Both the position numbers and the translations under genes were made by a program. Shown in pieces: positions 1 through 12,634 of a DNA stretch of 64,000 bases. The DNA is taken from positions 372,001-436,000 of the forward strand of contig JAJSPD010000025.1 in assembly GCA_021307315.1 (NCBI GenBank), written 5' to 3'. Position 1 is the stretch's first letter, and each line of letters begins with the position of its first letter. Origin of the DNA: Bisporella sp. PMI_857 (lineage: Eukaryota > Ascomycota > Leotiomycetes > Helotiales > Helotiaceae). Below the pieces are notes generated by a model. The model did no database searches. It was not told the origin of the DNA and worked only from the letters and a program-made list of their open reading frames with translations.

Positions 1-222
1 ACCGCGGTCAAAACGCTACAGCAACCTGCCGCCACTAAAGAAACTCCTTCCACAATCCCTGCATCTCGAGCTATTTCCCTTCCAGAGTAGCCTCGACCCA
101 GAATAACAATCCATCTTACTCAAGACTTCGATCGTCATCCAGTCCCAATTCGTACTAGGAAGGCTCAATCTGCCAGACTAGAGGTTCATCATCCACCGCA
201 CTCCAGATCTTGCTGCTGTAGT

Positions 223-2115
223 ATGTCCTTGGTCTCATCTTCACAACAACATAGTTTCAACTCGAATAATCCTTTGAAAGCCGACCCAATCTCATCCAAG
301 ACCTCCATACCCACACACAACAACGCAAACGACGACGGCGACCTAGATCTCTATCGCGCGCTTCAAGACGAGAGCAGTTCTATGGAAAGAGGTGCACCCG
401 ACTACTCGCAGACAGGTTTGCACACACCATACCCTACCGCGTTCACCGACGCCCAATCTGAAGACTCTCCTGCAGATCATTCATCTGCTGCACACTCACC
501 TTTTCCTCAACACCACTCCGAATTGAGAGCGAACGGATACGCGACTTCTGCCACCCCGACATCAGAGTACGCTGCACAACACCCACCGTCAGCGCGTTCA
601 ACAGGTTCATTCCCAGAACACGTCCCACGCCAGTATTACGCAGGAAGCAGCCATAGTGGTAGCAGTGGAGGAATGGCTCAACCACCAAGTCCGTCAATGC
701 CTTTGCAAGATCGTTCGCATCAAAATTCCCAAATCAAGTCTGACCAGGATGTTCCTATAGATCCATCAATTGCGGCCTCGAGTCCAAGCTACCCTCCTCA
801 AAACGGCCAATATTCACCATACCCAGCTCAGCACGATATGCAGCACGGCTACCCTGGCCACCCTACCGGAGCAATGTATCAACAACCAAGTACGTACACA
901 TATTTATGATAGTCGCGATATTTCTGGCAGATACTGACGATGAATTTCAGGACCTGACTGGGCCGGCTACGGCCAACCACACGGGCTGCCTCATCAGTAC
1001 GCGGTATCTGGCGCACACACGCCAACGTCTGCCGCCTCAGCTCCAGGAGCTCGACCAGGTCAGGTATGTCAAGTTTTTAGATAATATTAATTAACATGAG
1101 AGTACTACAGGCCATGGAATGATGATTCCGACCACAGGATCTTCAAATATTTGTTTCTACGTGATCTAACATTATGATTAATTCTAGGTCTACTCGTTCG
1201 TCCCAATCCCTGGCGCGCAACAACACAAACGTCCCCGTCGCCGATACGAGGAGATTGAGCGTATGTACAAGTGTGGTTGGCAAGGGTGCGAGAAGGCATA
1301 TGGTACATTGAATCATTTGAATGCGCACGTCACCATGCAGTCGCATGGAACAAAGCGAACCCCCGAAGGTATGTGGATTTTGATCTATCTGTGGCATGAG
1401 TTGCATTTACACTCCAGCATGAATTTATCATCGCGTTTTTGTTTTGGTGTTCTAGCGTAGGCGAAGCCTGGTATGGCTAGTTCAAGAATCTCGGGATGAT
1501 TTTCATTGGCGTTAGGCTAGGTCTGACCGAGGACTGGGGATAACCTCACCACGCCGCCACTAGCAAGGGTCGACCAAAGTTACGGGTCACATTCGTGTAA
1601 CGTGAGCATGCACTAACATTGTCGCTTCATAGAGTTCAAGGAGATCCGCAAGGAATGGAAGGCGCGCAAGAAGGAAGAGGAGAATGCCCGCAAGGCCGAA
1701 GAGGATCGCAATCGAGCTAACCAACCCGATTCACAACATCCAGGAGTTCACGCCGCCAACTATCAACAAGGGGATCGCCCTCATTTGCCACCTATTGGAT
1801 ATCAACCTGGCTCCCAGGTTCCTGGTAAGCCATACCACCCTACCAGCTTCTATCCTGATAGTTACTAACTCCTCTCATAGGACAATACCAACAAGCCCCT
1901 CCTCAAGCTGGTGGTGTTCAACAGCTTCAGGAGTACGGCAGCCAACCAAACATGTCATACCCTGCGTACCCAGCCTCTCCATATGGCCAGCAGCCCAGCC
2001 AGCAGATGTACAGTCAACGTCATTACACCCTCATTTCACTTCCCCTTTTGACCTGCTGCTAACGTCCTGATTAGATAACGCTGGCGCTCCTCAACCCAAG
2101 TACGAGCAACACTAA
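223..2115 (+). CDS. con7: Con7-like C2H2 zinc-finger transcription factor
   Basis: Six-exon model: 223-889, 951-1063, 1188-1368, 1633-1824, 1881-2012 and 2075-2115. All phases agree and give 441 residues. The first 260 residues are Ser/Pro/Gln/His-rich and low complexity. A basic stretch (KRPRRRY, about 274-280) precedes one C2H2 finger with the C-x4-C-x12-H-x5-H pattern (C289, C294, H307, H313). A charged EFKEIRKEWKARKKEEE helix follows, then a Gln/Pro-rich tail. This order and the finger sequence match the Con7 family, which controls conidium shape and infection-related genes in Magnaporthe; a nuclear DNA-binding role follows from the family. The start is the first ATG in an open frame after a pyrimidine-rich leader. 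The last intron has a weak GTCAAC donor. If it is retained, the protein ends at a TAA at 2058-2060 with a different tail. Family assignment is firm; the ends are less so. Confidence 0.85.
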
Positions 2116-5100
2116 ATCAGATGTGGCGCGTTTGTATCATATGGGCTGGTCATTGCATCTTTTCTGGTGTCTGCGGATTCATTTTTACTCGTTATTAGAC
2201 GTCGTCTCTTTTTTGATTCGATCGGCAACGAATATTTGGAGGCTTTACGGCCTATCTCGGTTGGGAAAACAGCATCGCGTCCTGATAGTCGGGGCCTTCT
2301 TACCGCGTTATCTCGAGTTCGGTCTTGCATCACATCTCTCTATTATCATTGTGTTGTCCTTTGCGATTATTCAAAACTTTCGGCTGCATACACGGGGGTC
2401 ACATTATTCATTAAAGGGGGGGTTGGGGAGTCGCGAGGTTTGATGGTGATTACCTACTCCTTGCTCAGGGACCTATTCGGGACCGCCGAGCATTGCTGCC
2501 TCCGTCACTGCTACGTGCGTGCATTTACATCTTTGTAACAGAATACACAACAATGCAAGCTTTGACATAATTGCAGGTGTTAGGCAGTGTCCATGTGGCA
2601 ATTGTGATTGTGAACTTGTCAGAATATATGCTGCTCTTGGTGATCTTTCACGACGTGGTGGATTGTGTGCATCTTCAGTGTTAATTCTGCTTTCATGATT
2701 CTCTCCAAACTTCCCAATGTCTACCAAAGTGGGAGGCAGACTCGTATCAATGCTTTATGCTTTTGTTTCATTTGCTGCTTATTCTCTTGCCACTGTTACC
2801 AAATCGGCTTGCTCAATCGTGTTCAGCTGTTTGTTTGTTTTTTTTGTTTTTTTTTCATTAGGCAGATTAGGGTGGTGCATGTCATTCATACCAACGAGGA
2901 CGAAACATCATTGCCGTTTTTTACATTAGCAGGACAGCACGTCGGCGAGAGCACACGGGCAGGTAAGCAGCAGCATAGCGTCAAGCACCCTGACACTATC
3001 ACCTGCTCGCCCAGGAGCTCCTCCAGAGCGCTCTTTTTATTTATTTTTTTCTTTTTTCTTTTTGCCGGCGCCACTCCATTACATACGTCAAGCGGGTACG
3101 TGAACGAAGCTTTGCTTTTTAAGCATATTTCTCACAAGCGTCGCCCTAGCAGAAGCGAGGTGCTCTCTTTTATTTATTTTTTTTATTTTTTTTATCTATT
3201 CATTTATTGGGGGAAGCGGAACCGGCTGGCTTTTTCAAATGGCGATTTCTGCTGCTTGGGAGACGGCTCGGGCTCCCTCGTTTTCATAGCTCTTCACATA
3301 CGGTATGTGCGGAGAATGTTTGATCGGGCTGGCGCTGAGAGAACCCTTAGCAAGGCGTCCGGTTAGAGCTCTGGTAGACCCGGCACCATGTTTGCTGGAA
3401 AATTAGCCCGGAAGCACCACCCTCTTTCCTTGGGTTTCTGTTCATAGCCGACAGTGCGGTGCTAAAGCGGTGGCATGTTCGCCGTGTAGATGTGAGATAT
3501 ATTGTCTGAGGCAGGAGGGGGGGGGTTGCATATCATTTATTATACATAAACATTTAATCAGGGAGGTCCACGGGCCATGTGAACCTATAACGGCTTGTCA
3601 GGCAGGTGGTATTTAGGTGTATTTTAGTAAACGCATATTACGGAGGTAGGCACCTTTGGAGTTCACCTCGGTAGAATGGTTAAGCCTTGTTCGTATATCT
3701 TCCCGTTCTTATTTTCGTTGTCCTTTACCGTCAAAAAAAAAAGAGCGTTGCACAACCTCTTTTGAGACCACCATATATCACGGGGCTGGATCATCATGAC
3801 AGATGAGAAGGAGCCCAAGAAGGCAGTATAGAAAGCTGACAATGCCACTCTGGAAAGCGCGGTGTTAGATCTCTCATAGCGTCAATGTATAAAAGCCTGT
3901 AGAAACGGATATATATTTCCTGTACTCATTTCAACGAATACCCTCAAGACCTGAATGACCGGTGCTTGTTTACCTACGTCCTAAGTCACATTGTACACGT
4001 TTTATTAGCCACGATTGGGGTGTTTAAGTACGGATAAGCAAATATCAAGCTGTGAATCGGATAATCGTGGTCTTCAGCAGAACGGCGGATCTATCCGATT
4101 TCACCTCTGCATCGTTTCCCTTTTTTGATTACTCGTTGATCCTCGGTTGGAAGGTAAGAACCTCCATTCACATCATATCATTGTGTTCTTTACCTTTCAG
4201 ATCTATTTCCACTTGCCGTGTGTCTTATGTGCAAACTAATAGATATCAACGGTTACCGTCATGTAAACAGCAAGATTGGACAAGGTGCGTCTGCTCACGC
4301 CCAGGAAATGCTGAAATGCTCTATTCTGCTTTATTCGATAATGCGACTTGTCTCATGCCATATGCTGGAGCATATTCCTTCTTTATCTGGAGCTCAACCA
4401 GCAATTCAGATAGGTAGGCTCTAGCAAATGCTCGTTACGTGCCAGAAATCTTTTAGGCTTATAGCAAACCGGTCCCTTCGCACCGAGAGTTCCGGATTCT
4501 TTTTAATATCTTTTGTACCCACTGGTTCCTTCGGTGCAAGGGACCTGCTTGTTGTCGATCAGGGACATTCATCTGCCTTTTTGGGAGGTGTCTCAATACG
4601 TATCCGTCAAACTTCTACTATCAACGTTCTGCTGTGGATACCCATAGACCCCTTTTCAACACCTTGTGGGATTGCTGTCAGGCTCTTACTTGTTTGCATT
4701 CTCTTCAAAAAAATTGTATTCTCCTTGAAAAGAATGCGCTGTTGTTCAGCAACATCATGGCACGGCCCATCATATCCACTTCCGGAGGATAGCCAGAAAG
4801 GCGTATAAAGTTAAACAAGTTAATATATTTCGCGATTGGGGATGATATGGAGCACCATGGCTGATGGATCATAACCACTAGCGAGCGAACAGATCCAATG
4901 TACATTAGTCCTTTTTTTGCCTTTATTCTAGTGCTTAGTAAACAGGCGCGAGCCCGCTTTATGTTTATGTCTGGTGGGTTCTCATGAGCATGAGAATTGG
5001 AAAGAGCTTATATGTGTCACGTAGTATGGTACACTGAAACGGCCTATGGATCTACGGGATATGCTGTACAGAAACAGGATTGAAGCGTCCTCTATGGACC

Positions 5101-5714
5101 TTAAGGACTTTATGTTACAAACGGTAGCTGACGAATTACATCTTTCATGGTTTCTGGTACATCAAAATGCCTTACCCTGTTCCCAGGAAGCTTATCAGCA
5201 GGGACAAAAGAGGGCATATTTTATGCTAAACAACATCAGTTTTAAGTATGTAAATGCAGCTAGCCAAGAAGCTCTTTCATAGCTTAAACACGGAGGCGGT
5301 TGTGGCAGAATGGTCAAGATGTGCGCTCTAATTTTCAAAATCAAGGTATATTATAGTTTTTATGTTCCTTCTTCACAGTTACAAAACCGACTCGAGCCCT
5401 TCTTAAGCTGGGCACAGATATGTTGCGTATGCATTATAGCATTATATCCGAACGTCTACAAGTGAAATGAGGGCCCGCAAGCTAAAACTGGGTTGATTTA
5501 TATATTCTATGGCACCTTTCTGGACAAAGCTTGTAGAATCTAAAACTGACAGCACGAGCATATATATACCAGTGATGTTATTTACCAACATAAGCGTTAT
5601 TCCAATCTATAGCTCTTAATGTTTGTTATGGCTTTGTTCTTTAGTGTCCTGGCGGTCATAGGCAGCTTTGTTATGATGCATGCATCTGATATACAATGCA
5701 TTCTGCGACCTATT

Positions 5715-6740
5715 GTAGATTATTCCTGGCAGGTCTTATTCCCGTTGAATAATAATGGCCTTGGACAAGTTCTTTGAGCCGAATTGAATATCGATTGTTG
5801 ATATTAAAATATACGGCGGAATAGTCAAAGGAGTGGTGATTGTAAAGCTTTTTTCTGGCTTCCAACGCATATACATGTTGAAGTTTTGTAAGCGCCATCT
5901 TAAGATTAAACCATGCTAATTTAGTCGAAGTAATGCAGGCTTAAATAATTGAGGGGAAAAAGAACACACTATGCTTTAAAGCCGACTGCATGTTCGAACA
6001 ATTGGCTTATACAACCAAAATTTGCTTACTAAAGGCTTTGAAGGATGAGCGTTATATAATTTGCGCCGTTATTCAATAGAATTCATTTGTATGCTTTATA
6101 GTCTTTCTAGCGTTCTTCACTTTAATTTTCTTCTTTTACAAGGAAAAAGTAATAGCTGTCAAAAGGCTTTCGCCGCAAAAATAGCATGTAAGTGTGTTCT
6201 AGTATCCTGCTAAAGAATTGCTTTCTATGGAAAAGAAAACAACGTAACCTGTTTACGTGCTGCGCTGTTATGATGCTATCTAGTCTATATTGTTATGAAT
6301 TTCTATGGATAATTAGGGATCAGAACAGTCAGAAGAAGGCCAAAACGGTAAGTATAGTCAACTCGAAATATGCACATCTCGCGATACTTGGGAAATTCAG
6401 CAAGCCACAAAATGATACTAACCCTGCATATCGAAATGTGCAGTAATATCTGAAACTTGCTTCTTTTCTTTCTGGCATGTAAAGACTTCATACATTGCCT
6501 CTTTGGTCTGGTTTGCACTTCCCACCTACTCAAATTTCACCACAGGTCTTATGCCCGAGTAGTAGGACTTGTAAGGCAACATTTGAGTCGAGTAATGCAG
6601 GCCAATGAAGCCCATAGTGCTCGGGAATGAATACAAAAAGAAAGTGCTCGAACTCAGCATTCGAAAAGAGAAGCCGCCAACTTGACCGTGCATAGAAATA
6701 CTCCGCGGTAGAAAACGACCTGAAGTATCAAAAAACACAG
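5715..6740 (-). repeat. Two diverged tandem copies of an unidentified sequence
   Basis: On the minus strand, 5710-5945 and 6530-6615 share a GCCTGCATTACT(T)CGACT(A/C)AA block and, downstream, a block ending GGNATAAGACCTG. They translate as YYSTGIRPA and YYSGIRPV, each close to a stop codon. The first copy has about 150 extra bases between the two blocks. Both lie in gene-poor DNA, and the upstream frame of the first copy contains stops. This looks like remains of a duplicated gene. I do not recognise the protein, so coding status is uncertain. Confidence 0.4.
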
Positions 6741-7180
6741 ATGACTTTCAGAACTTGACCAAATCTAGAACAAAACAAGAGCACCTTCCAATCCACTTCT
6801 CGTATCACATAGCTGAATACGATCTACTGCGCTAAACCTGAACCACAACATAAACTCGAAACTCTGCAGCAGAAAAAGGAGCCGATGCAGAACTCCAAAG
6901 ATATGCAGCGTGTAAATAGATACAGCGTCCCGAAAGCAGGGTGAAGGAGAAGCCTGCTTATGGTAGGAAACACCGCTGTAAACACGTTTCCGAAGTGGAA
7001 CAAGCGCAATTCAGCCGGAGGAATTTGCAGGGTCAAACATAACTTTGACGCGGCGGAACAACGACGATACAGCGAGGCGTCAAGAGAAAGGCGAACCTAG
7101 CAGACAGCGACGAGGACCGGCCATCGCCGTACCGCTGACGCTAAGCAGCTATACCCAGGGGAGGGAAGCAATGTAACATA

Positions 7181-7205
7181 AACACAAACACAAACACAAA
7201 CACAA
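7181..7205. repeat. Short tandem repeat (AACACA)n
   Basis: About four copies of the hexamer AACACA lie in non-coding DNA between con7 and the PUF gene. This is an ordinary microsatellite with no apparent function. Confidence 0.9.
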
Positions 7206-8410
7206 GCGCGGTGAAGCAGCTGGACACGCCGACCTAGAGATGCAAGGATGAAGCAGCAAGGGACCAGCAGAAGAAATGCACGTAACATCGTACAACAGAG
7301 CTCGCGGCGTCCGAGGTTAAGAATTTCGCGGCCCAAGCAGCGCAACGAAGCCACGAAGGAGGAGGAGGAGGAAGAATTCAGCATGATAAAGCATGAAGCG
7401 GAGAAGGCTAGAAAACAAAACAAGACAAAACAAGACAGCTAGAAGAAACAGCAGTAACAACGACTCATGACGCACCGCTAAAACTGAGCACACAGGATCT
7501 ACTTGGTGTGTTGAATGTGAGCTTTAGAGTTGGATGCACCTTGGTCGAGCATTTCGGTACGGCTAGACTTTCACATCTCTGCAATGCACGAGACGCAGCA
7601 AGGATCTAATTACTTATCTAATTTAAGAAGGAGATGAATTCTGTGTTGGATTAAGACGTAACGAGCAAGAATTAAGTCTAAGATGAAGAAAGTACCACAC
7701 CTGTATATTCCGAGGCGGGCTCATCTTTATTCGCTTGTTTGGATCATTACGCATTTATAAATCAGTGAAAACAAAGCAGTATCAGCGAACCTTAGTCTAT
7801 AGGGCAATTGCACATGGGCTCGTGAGCCCTCTGGCTCAAAGCTCCCATTTCCTGCCTTTCTAGAATAGCCTCTTTATTCTCTCTCATTTATTTGTTTTGA
7901 CTTCCCATAAAACACACCATGCCCATATAAATCCCTCTCATAATGCCCAATCCTATCACTGATATCCCTGTACCCATTGCCATCCTTCACTATATTTTAT
8001 ACTCCCCTTCCGTTCCGCCATAAAACACCCACTATGCCTCCCCACCCAGAATAGAAAGGTATTAAATTATAGAAAGATTTCTTCGACTCTCAAAATCAAG
8101 CAAAGATTGCAAGCCCCCCTCGCCATGCAAAAGCCAAATCACAAAAATCTCCCGAGGATGCCAAATGTTGTCCTTCAAAATCCTTGCGAAGATAGGTATC
8201 CTTAATGTGTTCCAAGATCATCCATACAGTCCCACCGCCTGCTGCACCAGGAGGCAGCACCAGGACCCTATCGTAATAATGGTAACAAATGTTATGAATC
8301 CGCAGACCGAAGAAACTCCATTACGTTAAAAACAATTCGCTTTTTGTAGCATGACGCCTGCCATGAAAGAGATATCGAGGTAAGGATAACTGAGAGAAAA
8401 AATGGATATG

Positions 8411-11326
8411 CTATGTCGAGAGGACACCGTTCACGGATATCTCGGGCAGGACCTTCTCCTCAGCTTCAACGTCTTGCTTGCTTGCCGATGCGCCGTCCGC
8501 AGGTTCTTCAATGGTGCTCACATTCGTGCTTGGAAGGCTGCTGCTCTGAGGGCTGTTCTGACCATCAGTGAGCAACGGGGTTGGCGCATTGGATGAGTTT
8601 ATCTCTATTGGCGTGGTATGCGTGGAAGGGTTGATCACCGAGGATGGATTCATGTATGAATTTGGACCAACAAAGATGAGCTTCTCGATAGCGGCAATCT
8701 GCTTTCCGTAGTTGTACTTCTTGAGCGAAATAAGCTGTGGTTTCATATCTTCTACGAAGGCCTCACGCTCTTCGCCTTTTAGTTGTGCCAGAAGTTTTTC
8801 TACACATGTTAGTTTACAGAAATGGAGACAGCGACGAAAATAACTTACGGATGACATAGTTGCCATATTGATCCTTCATCATAAGCTGCAGAGGGCTGCT
8901 CCCAGTTTCATCCAGAGCGGTCAGTTGTGATACGATTTGCTTTCTCTGTTCCTCCGTGCCGTATTGTATGCTCTTCTCAACAACATTTGATGCAAACTTA
9001 TGCTTGGAGAGAGTCAGCAACTGTCCTTGAATAATCTTGATGATCTTTGTTCTATCCTCAGGCTTGCCGTGCTGGATAACATGCTGGGTAACGTAGTTTC
9101 CATATTGATCAGTGATGAGCTGCGAAGCACACTGGTGGAGTTCCTCGAGAACAGCGACTTGATCATGAGGCTTGCAGTACTCTAAAATCCGCTGGATTAC
9201 CCTGCAACCATACGGATGCATGGCAAGATGTTGGACTTGACCCCTGAAAGCTTCGATGACGAACTGAATATGCTCGGTGGGCACACGCTCAATTGCCTTC
9301 TGGACCACATGATTCCCGTTCTGGTCCTTAACGCACTTTAAGATATCTGCTTGGAGCTCTGCTACTAATTCAGCTTGCTGATCTGCGAGAACATGCTCAA
9401 GCGCTTTTTGAACAACCCTGCATCCATACATTTGCATGGAAAGTTCCATCACATGGTTCTTCATCTGCTCTGCTAGAATCCTTTTCTGAACTTGATTGCC
9501 GTGCTCGAACATCTTCTGGATGACATAGTTCCCGAAAACATCGGTCATTAGCTGGAGGGCATTTGGCTGAATCTCCCGAAACAGCTGCTCCTTCTCGTCG
9601 CTATTGGCCGTTTCGAGCTTCTGCTGAATGAACCTGGAGCCGTGCTGATCTCCACTAAACTCAACTACATGACCGTAGATATCCTGCCCTTGTTAGTGAT
9701 GCCAACAGATGATATTATTGGGCATACCTTTAACTCGTATCGTTTGCTAGCTTTGCCATTCGAGCGGAACTCTTCGAGAAGCACACTTCGCACGCCTACG
9801 CCGATATCCTGGTCCTTGGCCGGCCTGGTAGGTATGATCTGACCTTGATATGTGGCGTGTGCGTAAGGGTATGGTGGCTGCCTGAAGTTTGGTGGAGGAT
9901 AGTCATAACCGTGCTGGCCGTATTGGCCGATGAATTGGTTGTAATATCCTGGTTGTTGAGCGAATTGGAGATTCTGGAGTCTCCGGTCTAGATCACTAGC
10001 TCCTCCCTGTTGTGTCCGAGGGCCTCTGGAACTTGGTGTATAGACTTGCTCTGAAGGTGGGGTATGGTTGTAGTACTTTGGGCTATTGAAACCCCGACGA
10101 TAATCACTTCCTGGAGATACAGAGCCTCGCTCAAAGCGCGGGCCTTTGTTGAAGTACGTCTGTTCTGCAAATGGCTGGCTGGGGAAGTTGTCATGATGGT
10201 TGCCTCCTTTCGTTTCATTCCACATTGCTGATCCTCCCGAACCCTGGTAGCTAGTTTGATTGTAGCCTGAGTGATGTGAAGAGTAAGACGGATTATCGCC
10301 GAATACGAGATTCGCAAACTTCTCCCTAAGCTCAGCTTCCGCAAGCTCACCATATCTTGTAGCATTATTTTGTGTGGCATAAGGACCCGATGCCCCAGAT
10401 ATGGACGGCCGGTGAGAATGCAGTGAATTATTTGGCGTGTGCGAGAAAGCCCCATTGCGTGAATTGAACTGCATCCCACTTACACTCAAACCCGAATCGG
10501 ACGCTCGAGAAGGAGGCAAGCTTGGCTCCCTTGATGTGCTGTTTCTCAACCCGAAAGATGTGTTTTGAGAGCCCAATGGATCTGGCCTGAAACGGGAATG
10601 AGACTCAGTATCATATGAGCTATCTACACCGTATCCGGCGTTTTCCTTGTCCTCATATCCCAAAGCAGGTTTCTGTGCGTAGTTGAAGCTTCCGGTTGAT
10701 GGATTGAGGCCAGTCTTGCCCTGCAAACTGCCAAAGCTTGATCCATGACCAATAGATGGTCGCGACTGTGGGTAAGAGTTCTGTATATCAGAAAGAGATT
10801 GCTGCGGACCTGCAGACATACTCGAGCGAGTATGTGTTGGGGAAGTGCCTCCGCTGTTTGGATTTTGCAATATTGGCGATGTTGTATCCGGGTTCCAAGG
10901 CCCATTTGTTCGAGCTATCCATGGATCAGATGAAGATGCTAAGGCGCCTGATCCGCTTGGTCCTTCTGTTAAGTCATCGTTAGCTGCCACTATACCCACA
11001 TTAGTATGCCTCGCAAAATGTCACAGTCCGTGCAAACATACCTCGAGAACGAGATGCGTCTCTCTTGTTTGTGAGACCACTACCGATGGCAGAATTTGTT
11101 CCCCAGATCCCACTAGAGGCTTGCCAAGCTCCGTTCCCAAATGTTTGTCCAAGTGTGGAATTTTGTGCTGTCCTATCGTCGCTGTTCTGCCGGCCTGATG
11201 CGCCTGCGAAACTGCCAAATTGTGTTGGCCGCACCTTTCAAGGTTGGTCAGCATGCCGACTTAATCATTGGAAGGATTTGTGCAACTTACTGTCACTGCC
11301 GGACGATTACTTGTAGCTGAAGACAT
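8411..11326 (-). CDS. PUF3: Pumilio/PUF-domain mRNA-binding protein, Puf3 type
   Basis: Five exons on the minus strand: 11291-11326, 11042-11234, 9728-10989, 8849-9683 and 8411-8799, giving 904 residues with consistent phases. About 490 N-terminal residues are Ser/Asn/Gly/Gln-rich and disordered. From about residue 498 there are eight PUF repeats. Their RNA-contact triplets, read by eye, are SR-Q, NY-Q, CR-Q, NH-Q, CR-Q, NY-Q, SN-E and NY-Q, the arrangement of yeast Puf3 and human Pumilio. Such proteins bind 3' UTRs and direct deadenylation, decay or localisation; Puf3 acts on mRNAs for mitochondrial proteins. The last exon completes repeat 8 (NYVIQKLL) and adds a Ser/Thr-rich tail. Exon 1 encodes only 12 residues, so the start depends on the 11236-11290 intron being real. 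Its donor is good (GTAAGT) and the phase fits. Confidence 0.88.
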
Positions 11327-12608
11327 TGCGTGCTCGTGTGCGTTTTCAGAAAAATGAGTTCGGGGCTGCGGATCGAGGGAATTTTCGAAAGATGCCTGAG
11401 CCGGTATATACGGCTGCTGATTACGTTGACCACAAATTGGTCGTTCTACTGCGTATTTGACAAGATGTATGTTCTATGTGACTGTTGCGGAAGGCAGATG
11501 TAAGCACAAAATCAATAAGGCTGATCTTGGTCAGAGACGCAGCCGGAGCTGAAGTGGCAGATGCAACTCACCAAGAAGGATGTCGGCGTATGTAATAGTC
11601 GAATATGCTGAAAGATCATTTACAAATGAAGAAGCGTGATGGAAAGATTGAGTTCCAGAGGAAGCATCGAGGGAGAAGGAGGCAGGTGAAGGGTTGAAGA
11701 AAGGTTTTTGTCGTACAACACCCCTTCCTTCAGGTTGCATATGACACAAACGCGGCTTTGCTGGAGAAGGTAGGCACCCGCACCACCGCTAGCCTGATCA
11801 CCGAAGTATTTGAGCGGTAATTTGCTCCTCCTTTTCCTCTTTGTACTTTGTCTCGGTCGGGGTTGTGCTATCTCATTCGGGCTCGAGTGGGAGTCTTTTT
11901 TGGTGCGGGCGATGCGACTGGGGACGCAAGGGAGCAGCGTCAGGAACGTAGCTTTTTTTTTTTCTGGGTATTCCTCGCCAGGCAGAACACGAGAGCGCGG
12001 AGGCACAAAAGAAAGGGTTGGGAGATTGCGCAACTGAGAGTGATTCGTGAACTAGAAGAATGGGCGGTTGAGATAAAATACTCAATCCCTAGGTTTTTTT
12101 GGGGGTGGGTTATCCGGGGGGGGAAGATGTTTGATGGGGAGGTGAAAAGACGTTAGAGTTCGGAAGTAGAAGAGGGTCCTACAATGCTGTTGCAAATCAA
12201 ATAATCTGGAAGGATATTGTTTGTCTGCGCAGCGCCATTGGGGGGGTGGGCTGTGGGTATGTGTTAGGTTGGATAGTACGGAGTATGGCTTGAAAGTATG
12301 GGGCGGAATGGGAAGGATTCACAGCGTGGTTCAATGCAGCAGTGGCTTGTATTACTTGGGGGACTTTTCTACTGGTTGTTAATGGGGCAAGGTCACTACA
12401 CTGGACAGGCCCTCAACAGCCCGTAATTGGGCGATTAGGGCCATGCTTTAGCCTTTGCCAGCCTTATTGCGGACACTAAGTTTTAGGGGGTCTGCCTGGT
12501 CTGTCAAGATGGGGTCAAGCTTCTAGAGGAGAGGAATATCCCTCCTACTGGCTTACTGCATCTAGACTAATGGGCGATTTTGCCGTGCCTGTTTGCCCCA
12601 TCAGCGGT

Positions 12609-12634
12609 ATTATATGTATATATGTATATATATG
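12609..12634. repeat. TATATG-rich run
   Basis: Alternating TA/TG repeats of 26 bases in the long upstream region of the PUF gene. Non-coding; no role can be assigned. Confidence 0.8.

Larger units (their letters stand above)
2116..8410. other. Gene-poor stretch, 6.3 kb
   Basis: No gene could be supported here. The first few hundred bases are probably the con7 3' UTR. The open frames present are short or made of homopolymer translation, for example the T-rich runs near 2830-2860, 3035-3065 and 3170-3210. A 78-codon ATG frame at 5046-5282 has ordinary amino-acid composition but no recognisable domain. Two degenerate, similar minus-strand segments lie at about 5715-5940 and 6530-6740 and are described as a finding. 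A short AACACA run lies at 7181-7205. The last few hundred bases before 8411 are probably the PUF gene 3' UTR. Confidence 0.6.

Noticed and set aside
2665..3366. 233-codon open frame on the plus strand
   Set aside because: Much of it is poly-T translation (Phe-rich), it has no domain, and it lies in the region downstream of con7.
5290..5420. tRNA-like sequence with an A-box-like TGGCAGAATGG and a weak B-box-like GACTCGAGCCC
   Set aside because: No acceptor stem can be paired and the anticodon arm is not regular. It may be a chance match or an old tRNA-derived relic.
12609..12634. TGTATATA matches to the Puf3 element
   Set aside because: They lie on the strand opposite the PUF gene, in its upstream DNA, inside a simple TA/TG repeat, so they are not evidence of autoregulation.
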